Positions 45,692 to 54,864 of a stretch of DNA of 64,000 nt are shown piece after piece (the stretch's first letter is position 1; each line of letters opens with the position of its first letter). Origin of the DNA: Colimorpha_A sp900556615 (GTDB lineage: Bacteria; Bacillota; Clostridia; Oscillospirales; CAG-272). Location: NCBI GenBank assembly GCA_963598415.1, contig CAVBUH010000043.1, positions 124,001 through 188,000 of the forward strand, read 5' to 3'. The notes below the pieces were generated by a model. It was not told where the DNA came from. It made no database searches and saw only the letters and a program-made list of their open reading frames with translations. A program made the translations under genes and the position numbers.

Positions 45692-45750
45692 TGTAAGTAT
45701 TATATATCATAAAACGAAATATGTCAATTTCTGCAAAGAGCGTAGCTTTC

Positions 45751-46536
45751 TTATGTGTCACTCATATCCCGTGTAATCGTGCCGGACGGAGATTTACTGA
45801 TTTGTGTGTCTAACCATGCTTTAGGACTGATACCGAATTCCTGTTTAAAAACACGAGAAAAGTAATAATAATCAGAATATCCCGACATATAGGCAATCTC
45901 TTTTAGCGTGAGATGCGATTCGGATTGATTTTTCAAAAGTTGTTTTGCACAAATCATTCGATTTTGTGTGAGATACTGAAGCGGAGTTTTACCGGTCTGC
46001 TGGATAAACAGTTTTCGGATATAATCCTTATGCAGCGGTATATCATTGAAGGCTTTGTTGATATTATAATCCGGATCAGACATGTTATTGATAATTGAAC
46101 TGATAATTTTTGTGATATAGGGGTTGATATTTTCCTGCTTGGAAAAAGAATAAATATAATTTCTCAGGACATCATACAAAGAATCCGTGATTTTTTCATA
46201 GTTCTCGCGTTTCAGATGGTATTCGTTATAAAGCAATTTCAGGATCCGTTTGAAAATGCGATCCTCTGTATCATGCAGCTTTAAATAAGATTTATAGCTG
46301 AATTCTTCATCAACGAAGTTAAAATGGTAGTTGGTAAAGCCTTCGTTTGAATAGTCAAAATGTGGCACCAAGGGAGGAATGGCAAAAATATCGTTTTCGC
46401 AAAAGGGTACTGTTTCTCCGTTGATATTTACCATTCCGTTCCCCTGCGTGTAATATACGATTTCCCAATAATCGTGACAATGACGGTTAATGCGGTAAGT
46501 GTTATTAAACAGCTGAGAGATATAGACGATTTTCAT
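45751..46536 (-). CDS. AraC-family transcriptional regulator
   Basis: A 261-residue regulator with an N-terminal cupin sensor (INRHCHDYWEIVYYTQGNG; FCENDIFAIPPLVPHFDY) and a C-terminal double helix-turn-helix (KDYIRKLFIQQTGKTPLQYL; SHLTLKEIAYMSGYSDYYYFSRVFKQEFGISP). Such proteins sense sugars and activate neighbouring glycan genes. GAGGTG precedes the ATG at 46534-46536, which is preferred over a start seven codons earlier. It lies at the edge of the glycoside hydrolase locus. Confidence 0.92.
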   Translation of the reverse strand: MKIVYISQLFNNTYRINRHCHDYWEIVYYTQGNGMVNINGETVPFCENDIFAIPPLVPHFDYSNEGFTNYHFNFVDEEFSYKSYLKLHDTEDRIFKRILKLLYNEYHLKRENYEKITDSLYDVLRNYIYSFSKQENINPYITKIISSIINNMSDPDYNINKAFNDIPLHKDYIRKLFIQQTGKTPLQYLTQNRMICAKQLLKNQSESHLTLKEIAYMSGYSDYYYFSRVFKQEFGISPKAWLDTQISKSPSGTITRDMSDT

Positions 46537-46604
46537 AGCTGACACCTCAAAAATCATTCATTATTACAAGGCTACAAGGCGAAATTTTCAATTTGATCAT
46601 TTTT

Positions 46605-46634
46605 ATTATAACTCAAACTGAAAATAAAGTAAAG
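46605..46634 (-). promoter_or_regulatory. Promoter of the AraC-family gene
   Basis: Minus-strand TTTACT (46629-46634) and TATAAT (46605-46610), spacer 18, about 65 bases upstream of the start. Confidence 0.5.
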
Positions 46635-46721
46635 CATTAGCTTTAAAACTGAAAAAATATTTGCCGTCAATCCGGGAAACAATATTCGTCGGGAAAATAT
46701 AAGAGTTTCCCAAGGCGATTT

Positions 46722-46902
46722 TTAAGGCAACACCGCGGGTTCACGGCTTTCGCCTTGGCGGCATATCTGCTTGTCCCTTCTCCGTCATACTTCACAAATT
46801 TTGTCGGCAGAGGAGACAGTCTTGCCTCCTCAATTGGTATCGTCTTACACGAAAAATAGGACTGCACATCTGCACCGTCAGAACCCGGCGGTATTGCCTT
46901 AA
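46722..46902 (-). repeat. Element A copy 13
   Basis: TTAAGGCAACACCGCGGG to GGCGGTATTGCCTTAA, alternative right arm with GCACATCTGCACCGTCAGAA. Confidence 0.9.
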
Positions 46903-46950
46903 TACGTTTTTCCGATTCCGTATAAAATATGAAAAAGAAACGAATCGCTA

Positions 46951-49209
46951 TTACTCGGGCAGAGAAACGTATAGATAGTACTTTTGATTGATTTTTCGAC
47001 ATTCAGCTATTTTGCCGTTTGTTTGAATATTATCCGAATCAAAAGGACCGAAGCGAATATATTCGGGCCTTATTTGAGATATAAGCTCAATGCTGTATTC
47101 ATCTTTTGAATCCCAAGCATAAAGCGAAAAACGGCGGCTTCGTTCCAGTTTAAAGGAAAGCATTTCGGTTCCTTTTTCGGTCCTGACCGGATAACGGTTG
47201 ACTTCGATCGCTGTCATGGTTTTCGGCAAACGGGGAATCATGCAAAATCTTCGTTTGAGATCAAGATCATCCACTCCGACCATGAGCCTTACTTCCTTCA
47301 TGATTTCCGCCTGTTGAACAGCGTTACCAAGGTCACAGTTTCGGAACCAATATCTTCCCGAACCGTGTGTGATCACGCCCTCGGGTACGATATAAGGTAC
47401 GTCAGTATGATGGTAGCAGAGCATAGCGGAGGCGTTGACGCACTCGGTATATTCTTCCGTTAAATCAAGCAGGAGAGCGGCATTTGTCAAATACCCCTGA
47501 CCGTAACCCATCTGGCGCCCGGAAAAAGGATTATAATAAACCTCTTTTTCGGCAAAAAAGGTATTTCTGAGCCTGTCGAAAAGAAGAGGCTCATTTCGTG
47601 AAAGATCCAAGGATAAACAGTCGCCCGCGATAAGTGCTTCGGCAAATCTCTTATATTCATATGTCCAGCAATCGTCTGTCGTATCTGTCCATACTTTTCC
47701 GTAGTGGCTGTTCTCCATGAGGAAAAATTCTTCCGCTCCGCTTTTCAGACGTTCGGCGAGACGCTGCAATTCTTTTGCGTATTCGCTGTTTCCCAATTTT
47801 TCAAATAACAATGCATACATGCGCAGAGCAAATGCGGATATAATATTGGAGTACAGATCATACCCGCCCATTCCCTGAGTACTTGTCTCGGAATGTGAAT
47901 ACAGAATGCCGCGAAAATCGGATTCTTCGGGATGCTTCTCTTGCCACAAATAATAATCTGAGGCAGCTTTCAGCGCGGTCTCGTTTTTCCGGAGCCATGT
48001 AAGATCTACGGCTCCTTTTCGGTAAAGATTATATACGGCAATCATCAGCGATGCATGACCGTCGTTTTCATTTCCCTCATTCCAGAGATCATTCTCATCT
48101 TTGGCAATTCTGTTGGCAACGCGCTTCCAATGCGGGATTTTAAAGCGGACAGAGGGATAATAAAGCATCTCGTGCAGCTTTTCCACGGCGGCGCGTGCCT
48201 GATTGAAAAATCCGGCGTCGGTAATTTCAATCAGCAGTCTGCCGATGTCTCTTGACCAGACCTCTGAACTGTAAGAATCAACTCCTGAGCGAAACGTTCC
48301 AAAGCCGACGTAAGAGCCGAAATTTTGACCGCCCGGACTGGAGGTGTGGGGCATGCCCTCACTGTCAACTTTGCAGTGAGCCATGTCCATGATGTTTTTT
48401 CTGTACACATTGGTAAAAAGATCAATTCCGTTTTTGTTGTAAAAACGGATATCCGGTGCGTCAAAGGCGTTGTCGGAAAGAAGAGGGACAGAATCCGGAA
48501 TTTCATCGGCATATTGATACAGACGACGTTTTAATGCTTCGCAGTGCCGATAGTATTCCTTTGAGAGGAAGAAATGGAGATCGGCGGTTCTGAGCCCCGT
48601 CATATCTCGGTTGCCTGCGGTAATTCCCGTAATGCCGGAGATGAGAAAGCCTGCTCTTTTACTGTCGTTTGCCCATTCTACAGAGACCACCCTTTTATCG
48701 GAACGCGGTTTATAGGCAAATATCCAATTTGCAAGCTTTTCAGCGCTGTCCGTACGGTTTTCGTTCAGGATGAGCGAGGCGTGAAGAAGTTTCGCTGCTT
48801 GTTTGTCGGAGCGGAACGGTTCGTCATAAGGACCACCCATGCTCATAATCTCCCCTTCATGAGGCTTTCCGCCGGTAAAAAGATTGTAGTTGAACACATT
48901 TACTCCGAAAATTACGGGAATCAATTCTTCGCTGTTTCCCTCGAACACAACCCGAATGCGTCCGACTCTGTCTCCGAGAAAAAGTCTTGACGAGGCATCG
49001 TACTGTACTTCCTGTTGCCCCCACCAATCGCTGCAAAGCCAACTGTCGGTTGACATCCCCAAAAAGAAAATTGTTTCAAAGCAGCCTTCTAACTTGACGA
49101 CGTTTCCTTCGATTTGACGGACAATTCCATCATTTCTGTTGACCAGAAATGGAATGCCGCATACTTCAAGCTCGGTTTGCGCTTTTTCGGATTTACAGCA
49201 ATAAAACAT
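46951..49209 (-). CDS. Six-hairpin glycosidase-like protein, unclassified
   Basis: A 752-residue cytoplasmic-looking protein without signal peptide. An N-terminal beta-rich region (about 1-230) precedes a helical region with repeated hairpins typical of (alpha/alpha)6-barrel glycosidases: VWSRDIGRLLIEITDAGFFNQA, NENDGHASLMIAVYNLYRKGAV, YDLYSNIISAFALRMYALLFEKLG, and a beta-rich C-terminus. Acidic residues in WNEGNENDGH and TDTTDDCWTYEY are candidate catalytic groups. I do not recognise a specific GH family. GGAGG precedes the start. Divergent from the PMI-like gene. Confidence 0.65.
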   Translation of the reverse strand: MFYCCKSEKAQTELEVCGIPFLVNRNDGIVRQIEGNVVKLEGCFETIFFLGMSTDSWLCSDWWGQQEVQYDASSRLFLGDRVGRIRVVFEGNSEELIPVIFGVNVFNYNLFTGGKPHEGEIMSMGGPYDEPFRSDKQAAKLLHASLILNENRTDSAEKLANWIFAYKPRSDKRVVSVEWANDSKRAGFLISGITGITAGNRDMTGLRTADLHFFLSKEYYRHCEALKRRLYQYADEIPDSVPLLSDNAFDAPDIRFYNKNGIDLFTNVYRKNIMDMAHCKVDSEGMPHTSSPGGQNFGSYVGFGTFRSGVDSYSSEVWSRDIGRLLIEITDAGFFNQARAAVEKLHEMLYYPSVRFKIPHWKRVANRIAKDENDLWNEGNENDGHASLMIAVYNLYRKGAVDLTWLRKNETALKAASDYYLWQEKHPEESDFRGILYSHSETSTQGMGGYDLYSNIISAFALRMYALLFEKLGNSEYAKELQRLAERLKSGAEEFFLMENSHYGKVWTDTTDDCWTYEYKRFAEALIAGDCLSLDLSRNEPLLFDRLRNTFFAEKEVYYNPFSGRQMGYGQGYLTNAALLLDLTEEYTECVNASAMLCYHHTDVPYIVPEGVITHGSGRYWFRNCDLGNAVQQAEIMKEVRLMVGVDDLDLKRRFCMIPRLPKTMTAIEVNRYPVRTEKGTEMLSFKLERSRRFSLYAWDSKDEYSIELISQIRPEYIRFGPFDSDNIQTNGKIAECRKINQKYYLYVSLPE

Positions 49210-49242
49210 GATATTTTCCTCCGATTATATAATTCTGTTTAT

Positions 49243-49271
49243 ATTCTAACAACAAAAAACAGAAGGATCAA
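49243..49271 (-). promoter_or_regulatory. Promoter of the six-hairpin glycosidase-like gene
   Basis: Minus-strand TTGATC (49266-49271) and TAGAAT (49243-49248), 17-base spacer. Confidence 0.45.
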
Positions 49272-49303
49272 TGGAGAAAAACAATTACATGTTGCACAAA
49301 ACA

Positions 49304-49330
49304 GACATCTGAAGAGACATCTGTCAGATG
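49304..49330. promoter_or_regulatory. Candidate AraC-type operator in the divergent intergenic region
   Basis: GACATCTG occurs twice as a direct repeat (49304-49311, 49316-49323) and CATCTG-T-CAGATG forms an inverted repeat at 49318-49330. It lies about 33 bases upstream of the -35 of the minus-strand promoter, where an activator would bind. Confidence 0.35.
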
Positions 49331-49508
49331 GAGATGATAATATCTTCTTGATGTACGGCATTTTTCCGCTTCAATCGGGTTCATATTCTTTTCAAAAACA
49401 GAAAAATGTCCGAATTATCCATCATTATATCCGAAAAATGTATTTTTTGCAAGAATAATATCTGTTATCATAAATATACAGAAATAAAAATGATCAGGTG
49501 CAAAATTT

Positions 49509-50702
49509 ATGGATATTGAAAACATGAGAGATGTTTTGAAAAAAAACGATGGGGTTCTGAATCTGATTCCCGTCTTTGTTCCGAGACGTTTCGGAAGCAG
49601 CGGACATCGGTTACGTCTTCATCCCGATGATTATTATGCCTACGGGACAAAAAGAGGATCAATAAAAGAACGATGGTTTTCTTCCATCATAACGCCGATG
49701 AACGGAGACGGTATGGATTCGGATGAAGGACTCAGTTATGTAAATATAGAAGGAAATACCGCGGAGAGGGTATCACTAAAAGAGCTTGTGGAAACCCTTG
49801 GCAGAGAGCTAATCGGAGATTATTTGTTTGATACCTACGGAACATGGCCGATGTACTCGAAGTTTTTTGATTATGAGGGACCGTTGTTTCACCATCTGCA
49901 TCTCGGCTTTGAAGACGCCAAGCGTGTCGGAAAGCTGGGAAAGCCGGAGGCCTATTACTTCCCGCCGCAGATGAATAACTACCTCGGCAATTCACCTTAC
50001 ACGTATTTCGGCTTTTCTCCCGAGGTAACTCCCGACGAGGTTGAGGAACGGTTAAGCGGATATACCGAGCGCGATACCCGTATTACCGAAATATCAAGAG
50101 CATACCGCATACAGCTTGGAACCGGTTGGTATACTCCCCCGGGAGTACTTCATGCCCCCGGCTCTTATCTGACCTATGAACCGCAGTGGAATTCCGACGT
50201 TAATTCTGTTTTTGAAAACATCACCGACGGTGAAGTATATCCGATAGAATTCCTCAATGAAAATCTGCCGGAAAACGAAAGAGATAATACCTCGGAGGCA
50301 ATGAAGCTGCTAGATTGGGAGAAAAATGTCGATCCCGATTACCGCAAGCACTATTTCAGACCTCCGCTCATTGCTTCGGAAGATGAAAAGCATACAGAAA
50401 AATGGATCGCATACGGGAATGATTATATCGCAGCCAAGGAACTTACGGTAAATCCCAGGCAGACCGTGACAATAAAAGATCCCACAGCGTATGGCTGTAT
50501 CATCGTACAGGGGTGGGGTACCCTGCAGAACACGCCTTGCGCAACCGCCACTATGCTTCGCTTCGGTCAGACAAGTCAGGATGAATTTTTCATCTCGGCA
50601 AAGCGCGCGTCCGAGGGCTTGACAATTAAGAATCTCAGCAATTGTGAACCGCTTGTTATGCTGAAGCATTTTCCGCATAATTCCGAGGTGCCTGAGGTAT
50701 AA
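49509..50702 (+). CDS. Phosphomannose-isomerase-like cupin protein
   Basis: The 397-residue soluble protein resembles class I mannose-6-phosphate isomerases. Metal-site-like motifs: HHLHLGFEDAKRVGKLGKPEAYYF (His-x-His and Glu after KP) and GTGWYTPPGVLHAPGSYLTYE, where the last histidine would be the fourth ligand. It probably isomerises a sugar or sugar phosphate; the specificity is open (mannose, lyxose and related sugars). AGGTG lies eight bases before the ATG. It heads a plus-strand series of glycan genes, divergent from the glycosidase-like gene. Confidence 0.7.
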   Translation: MDIENMRDVLKKNDGVLNLIPVFVPRRFGSSGHRLRLHPDDYYAYGTKRGSIKERWFSSIITPMNGDGMDSDEGLSYVNIEGNTAERVSLKELVETLGRELIGDYLFDTYGTWPMYSKFFDYEGPLFHHLHLGFEDAKRVGKLGKPEAYYFPPQMNNYLGNSPYTYFGFSPEVTPDEVEERLSGYTERDTRITEISRAYRIQLGTGWYTPPGVLHAPGSYLTYEPQWNSDVNSVFENITDGEVYPIEFLNENLPENERDNTSEAMKLLDWEKNVDPDYRKHYFRPPLIASEDEKHTEKWIAYGNDYIAAKELTVNPRQTVTIKDPTAYGCIIVQGWGTLQNTPCATATMLRFGQTSQDEFFISAKRASEGLTIKNLSNCEPLVMLKHFPHNSEVPEV

Positions 50703-50808
50703 GTCCGATCGTTCGGACAAGCTATCGTCAATAATGCGCTGGGGTACCGATTGCCCCGGGAAAACGCATTAAAAATAAAAACCAATAATCGGAAGAAAGG
50801 AAATTACC

Positions 50809-51510
50809 ATGAAAAAATTTACAGCAGCAATTCTGGCACTCATCATGATGTTTGCGTTCTCGGCAGCTTTTACTGTCGGCGCAGAAGAGCTTCCCACACC
50901 GACTTTCTATTATGATTTAGTCGACAAAAAGCCCGCTAACGGAAACCTTGACAAGTTTACTACTACGCTTTCTGAGAGAGGCAATGTGATTCTCGAAGCA
51001 AAGGACGGCGATACGGAAACCAGCCGGCTTATGGTTTTTCAGGACGGCGTAAAGCTTGCAGATACGCAGTATATCGTTGTTAAACTCAAGCATATGAGAA
51101 CGGAAGTGCAGGCTTATCCCGGCGAATTCAATCTTGTCGGAAAAACCAGCGGTGAGGAGAAGCATGTTGATGTAACTTACAACAACTCCGAGGACTATCA
51201 GACCATGGTGCTCGACCTCTCCAATAGTTTTGCAGGAGATGTTAATTACTTTACCTTGACTTGGCATAAAGCAGCAATGTTTGAATGCAAGGTTGAAATC
51301 GAGTATATAGCCGGTTTTAAAAACAAGGCTGACGCCGATAATTATGCCGCAAATTTTGACAGACATGCTCCCGTAGACAGTGGCGAATCCTCCAGCGAGG
51401 GCAGTAACACTCCCGATACCGGTGATACCGCTGTTGTTGCCGCACTTATTCTCGTCGCATCGGCAGCCGTCGTCATTCCTGTTGTTGCTAACGGCAAAAA
51501 AAGAAAATAA
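50809..51510 (+). CDS. Secreted protein with LPXTG-like (PDTGD) wall-sorting signal
   Basis: A 233-residue precursor: signal peptide (FTAAILALIMMFAFSAAFTVGA), one beta-rich domain of about 150 residues (YYDLVDKKPANGNLDKF; YIVVKLKHMRTEVQ; CKVEIEYIAGFKNKADA), a serine-rich linker and a C-terminal NTPDTGD motif, hydrophobic stretch and KKRK tail as in sortase substrates of Clostridia. The domain may bind carbohydrate. AGAAAGGA precedes the start. The upstream gap (50703-50808) holds two hairpins, GTCCGA/TCGGAC and AATGCG/CGCATT. Confidence 0.75.
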   Translation: MKKFTAAILALIMMFAFSAAFTVGAEELPTPTFYYDLVDKKPANGNLDKFTTTLSERGNVILEAKDGDTETSRLMVFQDGVKLADTQYIVVKLKHMRTEVQAYPGEFNLVGKTSGEEKHVDVTYNNSEDYQTMVLDLSNSFAGDVNYFTLTWHKAAMFECKVEIEYIAGFKNKADADNYAANFDRHAPVDSGESSSEGSNTPDTGDTAVVAALILVASAAVVIPVVANGKKRK

Positions 51511-51547
51511 TATCAGTACACGGGATTAGAATTGGCATCCAAAAACT

Positions 51548-51727
51548 TTAAGGCAATATCGCACAATGCCTGTTGTGCAGTTGCGCCGTCGGATTTTTCG
51601 TCAGACAATACAAATTGAGGAAGCAAGAGTAACTCCTCTGCCGACGAAATTTGTGAAGGTTGACGGAAAAGATGCAAGCAAAGGCGCAATTAAGGCGTTA
51701 GCCGGTAATTGTGCGGTGTTGCCTTAA
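51548..51727 (+). repeat. Element A copy 14
   Basis: TTAAGGCAATATCGC to GTGCGGTGTTGCCTTAA, between two same-strand paralogues. Confidence 0.9.
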
Positions 51728-51748
51728 CCATTTGAAAGGAGTTTTTCT

Positions 51749-52588
51749 ATGAAAAGAATCTTATCCATGGTTCTCGCTCTCATGCTTACGCTAATTTTCT
51801 GCACGGTATGTATTTCTGCAGAGGAAACCGTAACGCCTACCAACTATTGGGATTTCGTTGAGAGCTTCCCCGTACAGTCCAACCTTGATATATTTAAGGT
51901 TGACGGCGAACTCAAATACTCCGAAGACGGACACCTTCTTCTTACGGCAGTGCAGGGAGACGGCGATACCGACCATCTTCAGCTTTTTATCAACGAAGAA
52001 GATAAGGGCGGCACGTCCATGAAGGACAACGATGTGGTGGTTGCAAGATTCCGCATTTCCGACAATACCTATGCTAAAGACTATCATGCTAATTTCGGAT
52101 ATATCGGAATAAATCCGTCCGAAGGAAACGAGACATATGTTCTCAATTCCTATCTCAACACCTATGACTGGCAGGTAATGTATTTCGACTGTCAGGATGA
52201 CAGCTGGTCGGTAGATTCTTGGTATCTTGTATGGTTCTGGTTCAAGGAGGCGCGTTTCCCGTTTGAGATCGAAATTGATTATATCGCCACTTTTGCCGAT
52301 ATGGACACTGCGCAAGCATATGTTGTATCAAGAGGGCATGATGCAGAGCCGCCGCTTATCACCGAAACCGAGCCGGTAACAACAGAACCGCAGACAACAG
52401 AAAAGCCCGCAGTATCAGACGAACCCACCGATTCCCTCCCGAACGGAACCGAAACAAGCGGTACGGATACTAAGGCTCCCGCAGCAGAAGACGACGGAAA
52501 TAATACAATCATATGGATTGTTGTTGCTGTTGCAGCGGTAATCGTTATCGCGGTCGTAGTAGTAGTAGTTAAAAAGAAGAAAAAGTAA
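51749..52588 (+). CDS. Membrane-anchored surface protein, paralogue of the preceding gene
   Basis: A 279-residue protein with a signal peptide (ILSMVLALMLTLIFCTVCISA), a domain matching the preceding one (PVQSNLDIFKVDGEL; HLQLFINEEDK; EIEIDYIATFADMDTAQAYV), a threonine/glutamate/proline-rich linker and a C-terminal transmembrane helix (TIIWIVVAVAAVIVIAVVVVVV) with KKKKK. There is no PDTGD motif, so it is membrane- rather than wall-anchored. GAAAGGAG precedes the start. Confidence 0.72.
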   Translation: MKRILSMVLALMLTLIFCTVCISAEETVTPTNYWDFVESFPVQSNLDIFKVDGELKYSEDGHLLLTAVQGDGDTDHLQLFINEEDKGGTSMKDNDVVVARFRISDNTYAKDYHANFGYIGINPSEGNETYVLNSYLNTYDWQVMYFDCQDDSWSVDSWYLVWFWFKEARFPFEIEIDYIATFADMDTAQAYVVSRGHDAEPPLITETEPVTTEPQTTEKPAVSDEPTDSLPNGTETSGTDTKAPAAEDDGNNTIIWIVVAVAAVIVIAVVVVVVKKKKK

Positions 52589-52595
52589 ATGACAG

Positions 52596-52641
52596 AATTT
52601 ATGGGCGGAATACTTTTTAGTGATGGTTCCGCCCATAAATT
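52596..52641 (+). other. Perfect 15-bp stem-loop upstream of the glycosidase-SBP operon
   Basis: AATTTATGGGCGGAA (52596-52610) and TTCCGCCCATAAATT (52627-52641) pair completely around a 16-base loop. No T-run follows; the ribosome binding site GAGG of the next gene begins four bases later. Could be a processing site or a translational control structure. Confidence 0.6.
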
Positions 52642-52659
52642 TACTGAGGTGTAATAAAA

Positions 52660-54864
52660 ATGAAAAAAACAAGTAAGGCTTTTGCCTTTCCGTGTCAAGG
52701 TGGGGATTATTCAGCGTCGGAGATCTTCTCTGCATATGGAGTGGATGCAGAATATTCTGTAAACTGCAGGAGCGACGAGCCATTTACCGCTGAGTTCAGC
52801 GGTAAATGCGATACCGTGCAGATAACACTACAGGGTGACTGGCTGGTCGACCTTATGGCAAAAGAATATACCGACAGCATGTATGTCTTATCAAAGGGTA
52901 TGAGTTTTGCCGAAAAGCGTCCATTTGACAATAAAGAGCTTCATGGTATCTGGATACGGAGTCTGCATACTCCCGACGGAATATTTTTCGACGCTGTGAC
53001 GTCCAGATTTCCTGAAAAGCTTCCTTTCATAATAAAAGGGCAACCTGTTTTCCTGAAAAAAGAAGATGACAATCATACCTCATTTTATTCGGGGAATCTG
53101 AAGATATCTCAGGAATTCGATCACATCTCCTCTGACATATGCGATCCGGGGAAAGCATTGACGGTCGGAAAAAACGAAAGAATTGCTTTCACTTCGTCTT
53201 CCGCAAAGTGCAGCAAGCTGAGATTATACGGAGCCGTATCCTTGGAAGCAGAAGTCAGAAACGGTACTGCTGAATTTAGTGTCAATATTTCCGAGAAGGG
53301 AATTGTTCCGATTGTGGCGGTATCATTGGATGAGGACGGACAAATTCTCGGTTTTGAGTTTTTCTATCCGCTTGTATTGGCTACTACCTTAAAAACAGCT
53401 GATTTCAGACTGAATGGGTCATATATAGAATATCTTCGTTCTCTCCTTCTCAGAAGAATTGGATACTCCATGCCGGAGGAGGAGCCGAGAGGAGAGCTTG
53501 TATATCCCTTCTCCATGTGGATACGCAACTATACCGGTCAAACGCTTTCCTCCTTTGGTTTTGAAGAGGAAGCGTACGAGTATCTGAAACTTCTTGACGA
53601 CATTCTGATCCGGGACGGATATCTTAAGCAAAGCTACGGTTTGTCTTTGATTCCCAACAGCGATGATTTGGGAACTATGGGAAATGACGGGATGGGATAT
53701 TATTTATGGTGCTGGGGCAAGCTGATGAATCGCTATCCCGCCAAAAAACCGTCGCTCCATGCGATCGATAGGTGTATTAGATGGCTTAAATTCCACACAA
53801 GATGGAACGGTCTTATCCAGGACGGAACAGAACCGGTTGACCTTTTCACCTCAAGTGAAACCGATGGCTGTCTCTATACGCAGGGGATTGTAATTTCCGG
53901 CTTGAAGGTGCTTTCCGGAGCTTATCGGAATTTAAAAAAGCTTACTCCTGATGAAGAAAATCTTGTTAAAAACATGGAGGAATATGCTGAAAGATTGATT
54001 TCCGCAGTGCAGTTCCGTTATCGGAACACGGAATTTTTCGACGAATATTCCACAGCAGACGCAGCCGTCAGGGAAAATAATTATAACATATTTGATCCCG
54101 GACTTCGCGGCTGGGTAGAGGTTATCTGGTCTAATATCGGAGAAAAATACCTCCATGCATACAGCGTGCTGCAACCGGGCGCACTATTTGATGATCCTGA
54201 GGGTAAGGTTGATGGCTTCGACAGTATAATTGAACAAACCATGAGGAAGGTTGCCGAGGAGCGCTGCTGTGATTACAATGATAAGCTTCTGTATGTACAT
54301 TTCCCAAGAGTTGACGCTTACAGTCAGCTTGGCGCAGTTCTCAATCTCCTTTATATGAATCAGCCGAATCGTGCGTATGACTATCTCGATGCATTCGTGT
54401 CCTATTGGGGGTTAACCAAGCTTACTTACATTCTTCCAGAATGCATTGAAACCAGAAGCGTTGGAAAACCTAATGATATTACCAAAATGTCAGACAGTAT
54501 GAAGGAAAAATCAGAAACCTATCCCTTCCTTTATCCCGGAAGTAGCAATCAACCTGAAACCGGGTATTTCCGTGCTCCCGGTAATCTCATACACGTTGGT
54601 TATCTTTTCTATATTTACGATGTTATGATCGGTATATCCGTGTCTAAGAATGGACTTGTCCTTACTCCAAGGATACCTGATAAGCTCTTCCCGGTAAAAC
54701 TAAGCGGGTATCACACCCCTTGGGGAACCGTAGACATGGAAGCGGACAGGCAAAACAACAATTCGGTTGTAAAATATACTGTACACACTAACTCGGGAGA
54801 TTCCGTGATATGCGTTGAAAATCTCTCCGAGGAAAAAATAAACTTTACGGAGGAAAAACAATGA
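52660..54864 (+). CDS. Alpha/alpha-barrel glycosidase-like protein, unclassified
   Basis: A 734-residue protein without signal peptide. A beta-sandwich-like N-terminal half (to about 240) is followed by helical hairpins (LVYPFSMWIRNYTGQTLSSFGFEEEAYEYLKLLDDIL; SDDLGTMGNDGMGYYLWCWGKLM; ETDGCLYTQGIVISGLKVLSGAYRNL, in blocks) and a C-terminal beta domain (LVLTPRIPDKLFPVKLSGY). The layout is that of six-hairpin glycosidases. DD and ETDG motifs are candidate catalytic acids. It overlaps the sugar-binding lipoprotein gene by four bases, which links it to import of the same sugar. No GH family assigned. Confidence 0.6.
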   Translation: MKKTSKAFAFPCQGGDYSASEIFSAYGVDAEYSVNCRSDEPFTAEFSGKCDTVQITLQGDWLVDLMAKEYTDSMYVLSKGMSFAEKRPFDNKELHGIWIRSLHTPDGIFFDAVTSRFPEKLPFIIKGQPVFLKKEDDNHTSFYSGNLKISQEFDHISSDICDPGKALTVGKNERIAFTSSSAKCSKLRLYGAVSLEAEVRNGTAEFSVNISEKGIVPIVAVSLDEDGQILGFEFFYPLVLATTLKTADFRLNGSYIEYLRSLLLRRIGYSMPEEEPRGELVYPFSMWIRNYTGQTLSSFGFEEEAYEYLKLLDDILIRDGYLKQSYGLSLIPNSDDLGTMGNDGMGYYLWCWGKLMNRYPAKKPSLHAIDRCIRWLKFHTRWNGLIQDGTEPVDLFTSSETDGCLYTQGIVISGLKVLSGAYRNLKKLTPDEENLVKNMEEYAERLISAVQFRYRNTEFFDEYSTADAAVRENNYNIFDPGLRGWVEVIWSNIGEKYLHAYSVLQPGALFDDPEGKVDGFDSIIEQTMRKVAEERCCDYNDKLLYVHFPRVDAYSQLGAVLNLLYMNQPNRAYDYLDAFVSYWGLTKLTYILPECIETRSVGKPNDITKMSDSMKEKSETYPFLYPGSSNQPETGYFRAPGNLIHVGYLFYIYDVMIGISVSKNGLVLTPRIPDKLFPVKLSGYHTPWGTVDMEADRQNNNSVVKYTVHTNSGDSVICVENLSEEKINFTEEKQ

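Noticed and set aside
39541..46720. Prophage or conjugative element
   Set aside because: No integrase, structural, replication or transfer genes; the accessory genes are single units among short repeats.
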